From an uncultured Ruminococcus sp. (GTDB lineage Bacteria; Bacillota; Clostridia; Oscillospirales; Ruminococcaceae): 13,088 bases of DNA. Of this stretch, positions 5,875 through 12,228 are shown in pieces. Where the stretch lies: assembly GCA_900556055.1 (NCBI GenBank), contig USNJ01000044.1, positions 1 to 13,088 of the forward strand, written 5' to 3'. Position numbers and translations under genes: made by a program. The notes under the pieces were generated by a model. It did not search any database. It was not told the DNA's origin and worked only from the letters and a program-made list of their open reading frames with translations. Position 1 is the stretch's first letter; every line of letters begins with the position of its first letter.

Positions 5875-7571
5875 TACTAAGAATGTCCGCATCGGCTTCT
5901 GTGCTGATAGCTGCGGTCCTTCTGCTGCGGCTTATTTTCGGGAAACATCTGCCAAGGCGCACGTTTACGGCTCTCTGGGCGATAGCGGCACTGCGCATGC
6001 TTATCCCGTTTTATGCTGTGCCGATGACGGAAAATGCGGCTCTTTATGATGCAATGCCGCCTTTTGTTCAGCGGATAAGTGTCGGATATCCCGAAAAAGC
6101 GGAGTCGGACGGCAATAAAAATATCCTGCCGATAGCTGAGGCTGTTTATTCCGCGGGCGTGCTGCTGACGGGGGCTTTCTTCCTCATTCCCCATATGCGG
6201 TTCATGCGTGATGTTTCGTCTGCGCTGCCTGCGGAGGACGATCATCATGAGATGATAACGCCGTTCAACATCAGGCGGAAGGTCTGCGTGAAAATAAGCG
6301 ACAGGATAATATCCCCCGTAACGGTCGGCGTTATCCGCCCTGTTATCCTGCTCCCGAAATGTATGGATTACGATAAAAAGACAATGGATTTCATTCTGGC
6401 GCATGAGCTTGTGCATATAAAAAGATTTGACGTGCTGATGAAATATCTGTCAGCAGCGGCGGTCTGCGTTCATTGGTTCAATCCGCTTGCTTGGATAATG
6501 TTCCGCATGAACTGCCGTGATATCGAGCTTGCCTGCGATGAAGAAGTCCTGAAAATAACCGGCGGCGATCCTGCCGAATATGCGATGGCGCTGATATCCG
6601 CAGAGGAAAACAAGGCGGCGCTGACCGCAGGCTTCGGATCGTCCGAGATAAAAGAAAGGATAGGTGCGATAATGAATTTCAAAAATAAATCAGTGATATG
6701 CATTGCGGTTGCTGCTGTGCTGGTCGCTGCGTCTATGACCGTGTTCGTTTCGGCGGATTTCTTCCGCAGCGATGCATCGGCTGATGCGGCGGAGGCCTCC
6801 GATGTGCAGGAGGATAAGACTGCATATATTGCCAAAAAAATATTTGTTGGCACATCGCAATATCTCACCGAGGCGGCTTTAAATGACGAAAAGCCCGCTT
6901 CGCCGCTGACATTTGATGCGATCAACAAGGATTATTTTGCCGATATTTCGGAATATTTAGGTAAAATAAGCGTGACGATAGATGCTGACACCGAGAATTA
7001 TCTCGTAAAAGGCGTTTCGGTCACGATGGACGGCGAAACAAGGTCATATCCGGGAGCTGCCGCAGATACGGAAGATGAAACAGCTGCGGCAGAGGTTACT
7101 TTTGCAAATACCGATGAAAATGACAGTGCTTCGGTCGTGATGAACAGCGAAGCGGCAGATGAAACAAGCAATGCAGATGTCACTTTTGTATCTCCCGTTA
7201 AAAACCGCAGCGTTTCGGCAGATTATCAAAACAGTAATGACGACAGCGAAAATTTTCATCACGGAATAGATTTTGCATGGAACGGCTGTGAAGGCTCGGA
7301 CATTTCGGCTGCTGCGGACGGCGTTGTATCGGCTGCGGATTATAACAGCAATTACGGAAACTATGTTGTTATAGACCACGGAAACGGCTATTCAACGATA
7401 TATGCGCATCTTTCTGAGATATCCGTAAGCATCGGAGACAGCGTGAAAACAGGCGAAAAAATAGGTCTGCTCGGAAGTACGGGCATGGCGACGGGTGCAA
7501 ATCTTCATTTTGAAGTCCGTGAGGACGGAATTGCCCAGGATCCGCAGCTGTACATGTTTTATCCGTTCTGA
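5868..7571 (+). CDS. M56 (BlaR1-like) membrane metallopeptidase fused to C-terminal M23 domain
   Basis: The 567-residue protein combines an N-terminal M56 signalling peptidase with a C-terminal M23 (LytM-like) domain. Hydrophobic segments lie at about 6-24, 32-50, 86-107 and 275-296. The zinc motif HELVH (179-183) is followed by IKRFD and by ELACDEE (220-226), which probably gives the third ligand, as in BlaR1/MecR1. After the last membrane helix, an acidic linker (300-455) would lie outside the cell and leads to the M23 domain (about 463-567), with HHGID (464-468), YAHL (512-515) and ANLHFEV (544-550). In BlaR1 this place is held by a penicillin-binding sensor. The putative M23 zinc ligands H464, D468 and H547 and the catalytic H514 are present, but the first His of the HxH motif is Asn545. 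It overlaps the BlaI-type repressor gene, which is its probable target. It may sense cell-wall peptides; this is inference. Confidence 0.93.
   Translation: MLILRMSASASVLIAAVLLLRLIFGKHLPRRTFTALWAIAALRMLIPFYAVPMTENAALYDAMPPFVQRISVGYPEKAESDGNKNILPIAEAVYSAGVLLTGAFFLIPHMRFMRDVSSALPAEDDHHEMITPFNIRRKVCVKISDRIISPVTVGVIRPVILLPKCMDYDKKTMDFILAHELVHIKRFDVLMKYLSAAAVCVHWFNPLAWIMFRMNCRDIELACDEEVLKITGGDPAEYAMALISAEENKAALTAGFGSSEIKERIGAIMNFKNKSVICIAVAAVLVAASMTVFVSADFFRSDASADAAEASDVQEDKTAYIAKKIFVGTSQYLTEAALNDEKPASPLTFDAINKDYFADISEYLGKISVTIDADTENYLVKGVSVTMDGETRSYPGAAADTEDETAAAEVTFANTDENDSASVVMNSEAADETSNADVTFVSPVKNRSVSADYQNSNDDSENFHHGIDFAWNGCEGSDISAAADGVVSAADYNSNYGNYVVIDHGNGYSTIYAHLSEISVSIGDSVKTGEKIGLLGSTGMATGANLHFEVREDGIAQDPQLYMFYPF
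7074..7191 (+). repeat. 84-base imperfect tandem repeat in the linker of the M56-M23 protein
   Basis: The segments 7074-7107 and 7158-7191 agree at about 24 of 34 bases and encode DETAAAEVTFANTD and DETSNADVTFVSPV, exactly 28 codons apart. This looks like an old internal duplication in the acidic extracellular linker just before the M23 domain. Confidence 0.5.
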
Positions 7572-7590
7572 CAGATAAAAATATCCCATA

Positions 7591-7630
7591 AAAAAGGCGT
7601 TTCACATCAGTTGGTGTGAAACGCTGTTTT
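7591..7630. terminator. Bidirectional terminator between convergent genes
   Basis: A perfect 10-base stem GCGTTTCACA/TGTGAAACGC (7597-7606 with 7615-7624) and 8-base loop is flanked by AAAAA on the left and TTTT on the right, so it can end both the M56-M23 transcript (plus) and the prolyl-tRNA editing transcript (minus). Confidence 0.92.
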
Positions 7631-7635
7631 TAGTA

Positions 7636-8127
7636 TTATACATCAATATAGTGTATGGGATTTCCGTTTGCCGTGCATAGCTTCAGCAGATCGTCAAAGG
7701 AAAGCAGGACGGTCGCAGTGTTGTCGTTCGGGTGAACGCCCACACTTTTCAGCCCTTTAAGCGAATTGTCGAAATATACGGGTACATCGCCGTTTTCGTT
7801 GTTCAGCAGGCAGAACGGCGATACCGAGCCGGGGGTTATCCCGAGATGTTCCATCAGCCTTGCTTCGGAGGCGAAGCCAAGTCTTGTCGAGCCTAGCTTC
7901 TCGGCTATCTTTTTGAGATCGGCACGCTTGCGCAGCGGCAGGACGATAAGATAGAAATGCCGTCCCTTTGAGTCACGCAGAAAAAGGTTTTTTATCACGA
8001 CATCGTCTTCGGCATAAAGTGTCGGATCCTCGTCCGCTTCGCAGAACATCGCCTTGTGTTCGATTATTTTGTATCGGATCCCGCTTTTTTCGAGCAGGTC
8101 ATATATAGCTTTTTTATCGTAGATCAT
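7636..8127 (-). CDS. Prolyl-tRNA editing protein (PrdX/YbaK family, Ala-tRNA(Pro) deacylase)
   Basis: The 163-residue protein is a free-standing YbaK/ProX editing domain. Family members hydrolyse mischarged tRNA(Pro), typically Ala-tRNA(Pro). The pattern fits: IIEHKAMFCEADED (21-34), VVIKNLFLRDSKGRHFYLIVLP (43-64) with the conserved Lys46, the ADLKKIAEKLGSTRLGFASEARLMEHLGITPGSVSPFCLLNN stretch (69-110), VYFDNSLKG (117-125) and HPNDNTATVLLSFDDLLK (132-149). The bacterial-type INS editing domain is missing from the prolyl-tRNA synthetase just upstream, so this protein probably supplies editing in trans. It overlaps the lipoprotein gene by an ATGA junction and is the last gene before the bidirectional terminator. 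A substrate other than Ala-tRNA(Pro) is possible. Confidence 0.9.
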   Translation of the reverse strand: MIYDKKAIYDLLEKSGIRYKIIEHKAMFCEADEDPTLYAEDDVVIKNLFLRDSKGRHFYLIVLPLRKRADLKKIAEKLGSTRLGFASEARLMEHLGITPGSVSPFCLLNNENGDVPVYFDNSLKGLKSVGVHPNDNTATVLLSFDDLLKLCTANGNPIHYIDV

Positions 8128-8789
8128 TCCTGTTTCTCCCTGAACGGATCGGGTATATCCGTTATTTCATTCACACGGTCAAAGGTGACGGTATAGCTGT
8201 TTTCCGTTGTTTTTCCGTTATCGGTGACGGTGCTGTTCTGCACGAAATCGGCGAAATTTCCGTCAGAGTCAAATCTGTATTCCGCCGAAAATGCGGTAAG
8301 ACCGTTCAGCGACTCAAATTTATCCGCAAGCTTTTCGGTGTCATAATCGTAGGTGTAGACGGATTCGCCGTCAGCTTCATCGCATCGGCTGTCGGAAATG
8401 CATTCGGGCAGCATGAAAAACAGCTGTCCGTCAGCAAACGGGTGAGTGCTTTTGCGGTTGTAGACGACGGTGTTGTCGCTTTTGAGAGCGCCGTTCTGCT
8501 CGGTGTAAAGGTCAGTTCCCGTGTAATATTCACGGTATTTGCTGCCGTCGGAAACGCCTGTGCAGAGGTAGTGGAGCTTGTTGTTTTTGTCATAGAAATA
8601 GGTGAATTCCTGCTCTGAGATTCCCGTTAAATTGTTTATCACCGAATAATGTCCGCTGTCTGCCGATGCTGCATTTTTGCGTACAGCCATAACAGCGTCA
8701 TATCCCGCAACGTTTGAATTATCAGCCGAACAGCCGCCGAAAAGGAGTGCCGCCGATATCAATGCGGCAAAAGCAAAGTGTTTTTTCAT
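8124..8789 (-). CDS. Putative lipoprotein of unknown function
   Basis: The 221-residue protein begins MKKHFAFAALISAALLFGGC, a signal peptide with a lipobox-like end and the acylation site at Cys20. The -3 residue is Phe rather than the usual Leu, so the lipobox is slightly atypical. The mature part is polar and beta-rich, with repeated YxxYD-type aromatic patches (FTYFYDKNNKLHYL, YTYDYDTEKLADKF), and resembles LolA/LppX-type small lipoprotein folds only in general character. It lies 12 bases after the DUF4303-like gene with a GGAGG site, and overlaps the editing protein by 4 bases. I do not recognise a named family, and nothing links it to tRNA editing except the operon. Confidence 0.82.
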   Translation of the reverse strand: MKKHFAFAALISAALLFGGCSADNSNVAGYDAVMAVRKNAASADSGHYSVINNLTGISEQEFTYFYDKNNKLHYLCTGVSDGSKYREYYTGTDLYTEQNGALKSDNTVVYNRKSTHPFADGQLFFMLPECISDSRCDEADGESVYTYDYDTEKLADKFESLNGLTAFSAEYRFDSDGNFADFVQNSTVTDNGKTTENSYTVTFDRVNEITDIPDPFREKQE

Positions 8790-8801
8790 CTCTGCCCTCC
8801 G

Positions 8802-9464
8802 TCAGACGGTCGGGAATGTACAGCCGCGCATATCGAAATATTCCTCGTCAAGCAGGCTGAGATCGTTTGCGAGAGCTGTGTAAACCGCACTGTCTGCGGT
8901 AAGCTCAAGGCTGTCGATCATAAGCACGGGGATATCCTTTCCGAAGCGTTCGGCAATAGTTCCGTCAGCCTTCAGTGCCTTGACTGCGTTTATCGCACAT
9001 GGGAAAAATTCAGCGGCAAGAGCGTCCTGCGGCATGTTTTCGAATGAGATATTGCGGAACTGCGCCCACATATCCATTGAGCCGTAAACAGCGTCATCAT
9101 CGTCGAAATTCTCGAAATAATGAGCCTTCCAATTGCAGAAATTCCACCTTGCGCCGCTTATTTCGTTCTGCGGATTATCCTCGGTGTTATAGCAGAATGA
9201 TACATCTGCGCCTGCTCTGTTTTTCTCGTCTGTGCCTGCCTGAAAGCATATGCCTATTGCATTCACCTTCATGTCGGTGATGCGGTTCAGCTCGTCTATC
9301 AGCCACTTTTTCAGCGCAAATATCAGCGATTTGTCATGCTCATTTTTCGGTGTGATGTCGAAATTCTTTATTTCATCGGATATATCGGTCTTTTCCATAT
9401 CAAAAGAGCCTGTTTCAAGATATTCTCTCAGCTTGTCGGCAAGATCTTCATCAAAATCGGGCAT
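8802..9464 (-). CDS. Cytoplasmic protein, possibly DUF4303-like
   Basis: The 220-residue acidic protein has no signal peptide or membrane helix. An N-terminal helical part (1-62) precedes a segment VNAIGICFQAGTDEKNRAGADVSFCYNTED (67-96) and then ARWNFCNWKAHYF (105-117). An NTE motif followed by an RWxxCxW motif reminds me of DUF4303 proteins, but the match is from memory and weak. The start has an ideal AAGGAGGA site. That site directly abuts the U-tract of the hairpin after the prolyl-tRNA synthetase gene, leaving no obvious room for a separate promoter. It heads a three-gene run with the lipoprotein and the prolyl-tRNA editing protein. Function unknown. Confidence 0.75.
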   Translation of the reverse strand: MPDFDEDLADKLREYLETGSFDMEKTDISDEIKNFDITPKNEHDKSLIFALKKWLIDELNRITDMKVNAIGICFQAGTDEKNRAGADVSFCYNTEDNPQNEISGARWNFCNWKAHYFENFDDDDAVYGSMDMWAQFRNISFENMPQDALAAEFFPCAINAVKALKADGTIAERFGKDIPVLMIDSLELTADSAVYTALANDLSLLDEEYFDMRGCTFPTV

Positions 9465-9476
9465 AGTTTATCCTCC

Positions 9477-9518
9477 TTAAAAACAGAGGACCGCCGCAGA
9501 TATAATGCAGCGATCCCC
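9477..9518 (-). terminator. Hairpin terminator or attenuator after prolyl-tRNA synthetase gene
   Basis: On the minus strand a 13-pair stem (9506-9518 with 9486-9498, including G-U pairs) and a 7-base loop are followed by CTGTTTTTAA. The ribosome site AGGAGGA (9471-9477) of the next gene starts at once after the U-tract, so read-through may feed the downstream genes. Confidence 0.75.
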
Positions 9519-9532
9519 CGAAAAAGTTTTTA

Positions 9533-10978
9533 TCAATATGCTTTGCCCCAGAAAACGAGCTGATTTGCAGGCTTTCCGCAGCATACGCAGACATCGGAGA
9601 CCTGTTCCTGCTCGAGAGGGATGCATCTTGAGCCGACACCTGTAACTTCCTTGACCTTGCTTTCGCATTCCTCGCTGCCGCACCACATAGCCTTGATGAA
9701 GCCATTGCCCTTTTCCTCGAGAGTCTTTGTGATCTCATCGAGAGTCTTGCAGGCGTATGTGCGTCTTTCACGGTTTGCGAGAGCGTTTGCATACAGTCCG
9801 TCGCGGACAGCAGTCAGCTTGTCGTTTACGGCTGTTTCGAGATCATCGAGAGATACGAAAGCCTTTTCACGGTTATGTCTTGTGACGATAACGCACTGGT
9901 TCTGCTCTATATCCTTAGGTCCGATCTCAATGCGGACAGGAACGCCCTTCATTTCATATTCAGCGAACTTCCAGCCGGGTGAATTGTCCGAATCATCGAG
10001 CTTGACTCTTACGCCTGCCTTTGCAAGACGATCCTTCAGCTCCTGAGCCTTTTCAAGAACACCCTCCTTATGCTGCTGAACAGGAATGATAACCGCCTGA
10101 ACAGGTGCAACCGCAGGGGGGAGAACAAGGCCGTTGTCATCGCCGTGAGTCATGATGATAGCACCGATAAGACGTGTTGTAACACCCCATGAGGTCTGGT
10201 GAGGATAAACCTTCTTGTTTTCCTTGTCCGTATACATGATTCCGAATGCCTTTGCAAATCCATCGCCGAAATAGTGGGAAGTACCTGCCTGGAGAGCCTG
10301 ACCGTCATGCATCAGAGCCTCGATAGCATATGTGGAAACTGCGCCCGCAAACTTGTCGCTCTCGGTCTTTTTGCCCTTGATAACAGGCATAGCAAGGCAC
10401 TTTTCGCAGAAGTCCGCATATACGTTCAGCATACGCTCGGTTTCTTCGACAGCCTCCTCAGCGGTAGCGTGGATAGTGTGTCCCTCCTGCCAGAGAAATT
10501 CTCTTGAACGGAGAAAAGGACGTGTTGTCTTTTCCCATCTTACGACGGATACCCACTGATTGTAGAGCTTGGGCAGGTCGCGGTAGGAGTGAACGATATT
10601 TGAGTAATGCTCGCAGAAAAGGGTTTCGGAGGTAGGACGGACGCAGAGTCTTTCGTCCAGCTTTTCGGAGCCGCCGTGAGTTACCCATGCGACCTCCGGA
10701 GCGAAGCCCTCAACGTGATCCTTTTCCTTGTTCAGCAGGCTTTCGGGGATGAACATAGGCATGCAGACATTCTCGTGTCCGGTAGCTTTGAACATTCCGT
10801 CGAGTATATGCTGGATATTTTCCCAGATAGCATAGCCGTAAGGTCTGATGACCATGCAGCCCTTGACGCTTGTGTATTCGATAAGCTCAGCTTTCTTTAC
10901 GATGTCGGTGTACCACTTGGCGAAGTCCTCGTCCATAGAGGTGATCGCTTCGACCATTTTTTTATTATCCTTTGCCAT
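9533..10978 (-). CDS. proS: Prolyl-tRNA synthetase, archaeal/eukaryote type (ProS type 3)
   Basis: The 481-residue enzyme attaches proline to tRNA(Pro). It is the short archaeal/eukaryote type: class II motif 1 region [12 protein letters not shown] (48-59), RPTSETL (114-120), motif 2 [22 protein letters not shown] (147-168) and motif 3 [24 protein letters not shown] (265-288). The anticodon-binding domain (about 290-400) is followed by a zinc-type C-terminal domain with C433, C438 and CVCC (464-467), ending in the typical WGKAY. There is no roughly 180-residue INS editing insertion between motifs 2 and 3, so Ala-tRNA(Pro) must be cleared in trans, plausibly by the PrdX/YbaK protein three genes downstream. 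Codons favour ATC and GAG, as expected for high expression. It has its own promoter and an AAGGAGA site, with no T-box leader. Confidence 0.97.
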   Translation of the reverse strand: MAKDNKKMVEAITSMDEDFAKWYTDIVKKAELIEYTSVKGCMVIRPYGYAIWENIQHILDGMFKATGHENVCMPMFIPESLLNKEKDHVEGFAPEVAWVTHGGSEKLDERLCVRPTSETLFCEHYSNIVHSYRDLPKLYNQWVSVVRWEKTTRPFLRSREFLWQEGHTIHATAEEAVEETERMLNVYADFCEKCLAMPVIKGKKTESDKFAGAVSTYAIEALMHDGQALQAGTSHYFGDGFAKAFGIMYTDKENKKVYPHQTSWGVTTRLIGAIIMTHGDDNGLVLPPAVAPVQAVIIPVQQHKEGVLEKAQELKDRLAKAGVRVKLDDSDNSPGWKFAEYEMKGVPVRIEIGPKDIEQNQCVIVTRHNREKAFVSLDDLETAVNDKLTAVRDGLYANALANRERRTYACKTLDEITKTLEEKGNGFIKAMWCGSEECESKVKEVTGVGSRCIPLEQEQVSDVCVCCGKPANQLVFWGKAY

Positions 10979-11040
10979 GACAGATCTCCTTAAACGAAAA
11001 TTTCATGATTCGATTTACCTTTAAATAACCATATAAAAGC

Positions 11041-11069
11041 ATTATAACATTTTTTCGGCGGTTTGTAAA
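11041..11069 (-). promoter_or_regulatory. Promoter of prolyl-tRNA synthetase gene
   Basis: On the minus strand TTTACA (11064-11069) and a perfect TATAAT (11041-11046) are 17 bases apart, with a TGT extended -10. The leader is only about 55 bases, too short for a T-box. Confidence 0.88.
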
Positions 11070-11096
11070 TAGGTTTTTGTGAATAAGAATTTCACT

Positions 11097-12014
11097 TCAC
11101 ATAAAATATTTATACTTCTTAGTAAGCGAAAGCAGCAGTTCAAGGCGGACTGTATCCTTCCACTCGGGCTTTGCCATATAGTAGATATAATTTTCCAGAA
11201 CGTTTATGTCGGGCGTGGAGCGTCCCTCGATCTTGAAGTTCTCAAAGCCCATAGGCACGTACTTTTCGTAGATATCCCCTGGCTTTACATGGGTAGAATA
11301 TCCAGTTGTCTGATAGAGATGAAGAATCTGCTGATCGCACTTGAATTCGGGACATTTGAACTGTCCGTTCGGAAATTTCTTCTTGAATTCCGCATATTTG
11401 ATGTGGTTTTCGCCGATAGTTCGGTAATGCTCGCCTCTTCTCGGGCAGTTCGGCATACAGCAGGCATTTATTAATATTTCGATCTTCTCTTTCTGCGGCA
11501 TTTTTTCGAGAAATTCAAAGTTGTTGTTCCAGTTGTAGTCGAGAACGACAAGGCTGTACGGCTTATCAAGCTCGGTGCAGAGCTTTTCGTAATCCTCGAT
11601 CTGCTTGCAGGTGGAGCTTGTGATCTTGTATCTCGGATAGGTTTTTCTGATATAATCTTCAAGCAGGTCGGAAGCTACGATCACCTCGTTCAGACCGTTG
11701 TTTGCGGTCTTCATGACATAATTGCAGAACGGATCGGAGAGATGCTCCTCGGTCAGCAGGGGATTTGTGAATGTAAATCTGCATGGGATCCCGCGCTGAT
11801 TGAACTGCTTTAATACCTCGCTTATTATGCGCTTGTCAACGGTTCCCTCGAAATAGCGTCCGCCGTTCCAGAGAGAGGTCGGGAATGTGCCGTAAACGGA
11901 GCCTATCGTTATATCGTCATAAAATCTTTCGGGATATTTCTTCATGTAATCCGCAAGAAGTATATTGAGATGAAAATGTCTCAGAAAATCGGGGATATGG
12001 TACTTTATACTCAT
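11097..12014 (-). CDS. U32 peptidase-like (UbiU/UbiV/YhbU-related) protein, possible Fe-S cluster
   Basis: The 305-residue soluble protein is not a standard enzyme family I can name, but its layout recalls U32 peptidase-like proteins. These have a barrel-like N-terminal half, a Cys-rich segment and a late KIEGR motif, here MGFENFKIEGRSTP at 255-268. Cysteines at 185, 186, 190 (ACCMPNCPRRGEHYRTI), 221 and 226 (FKCPEFKCD) are spaced so that they could bind a 4Fe-4S cluster, as described for UbiU and UbiV. That is inference. Known U32 relatives act in tRNA or rRNA modification, ubiquinone hydroxylation or protein degradation, so function is open. It has its own promoter, divergent from polyphosphate kinase. 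No clear terminator follows, so some transcripts may run into the prolyl-tRNA synthetase gene. Confidence 0.75.
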   Translation of the reverse strand: MSIKYHIPDFLRHFHLNILLADYMKKYPERFYDDITIGSVYGTFPTSLWNGGRYFEGTVDKRIISEVLKQFNQRGIPCRFTFTNPLLTEEHLSDPFCNYVMKTANNGLNEVIVASDLLEDYIRKTYPRYKITSSTCKQIEDYEKLCTELDKPYSLVVLDYNWNNNFEFLEKMPQKEKIEILINACCMPNCPRRGEHYRTIGENHIKYAEFKKKFPNGQFKCPEFKCDQQILHLYQTTGYSTHVKPGDIYEKYVPMGFENFKIEGRSTPDINVLENYIYYMAKPEWKDTVRLELLLSLTKKYKYFM

Positions 12015-12043
12015 TTCAAACGTCCTTTCGGTAATATAATGCT

Positions 12044-12072
12044 ATTATATCACTCAAAATCGGTTTCGTAAA
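12044..12072 (-). promoter_or_regulatory. Promoter of U32-like gene
   Basis: On the minus strand TTTACG (12067-12072) and TATAAT (12044-12049) are 17 bases apart, with a TGA extended -10. The ATG at 12014 follows a GAAAGGA site. Confidence 0.8.
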
Positions 12073-12094
12073 CAGTTTTTTGAAATTAACATTT

Positions 12095-12111
12095 GATAAT
12101 GTGATATTATC
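12095..12111. promoter_or_regulatory. Inverted repeat between divergent promoters
   Basis: GATAAT-GTGAT-ATTATC, two perfect 6-base arms around 5 bases, lies between the U32-like promoter and the polyphosphate kinase promoter. It is a candidate site for a shared regulator; none is identified. Confidence 0.4.
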
Positions 12112-12156
12112 GGCGTATTTCACAAAGATTTTACGTGAATTTATTATAAAAACTGA

Positions 12157-12185
12157 GTGACAAAACAGCTTTGATGTGTTATAAT
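12157..12185 (+). promoter_or_regulatory. Promoter of polyphosphate kinase gene
   Basis: GTGACA (12157-12162), 17 bases, and TATAAT (12180-12185) with a TGT extended -10. The leader is about 37 bases. Confidence 0.83.
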
Positions 12186-12228
12186 ATAAAGAACAAAGGG
12201 CATCGCCCGTTACAGGCAGGTTTGAAGT

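Noticed and set aside
5512..7571. Beta-lactam resistance regulator BlaI/BlaR1 proper
   Set aside because: The sensor domain is M23, not a penicillin-binding domain, and no beta-lactamase or PBP gene is in the window.
10979..11040. T-box or other riboswitch before the prolyl-tRNA synthetase gene
   Set aside because: The leader is about 55 bases after a strong promoter, with no specifier loop, antiterminator or terminator hairpin.
11060..11100. Terminator after the U32-like gene
   Set aside because: A weak GTGAA/TTCAC hairpin is followed by A residues, not T, on the minus strand, so it is not a convincing terminator.
12015..12228. PhoP boxes before polyphosphate kinase
   Set aside because: Only a single TTAACA is seen; the repeated 11-base-spaced pattern expected of PhoP boxes is absent.
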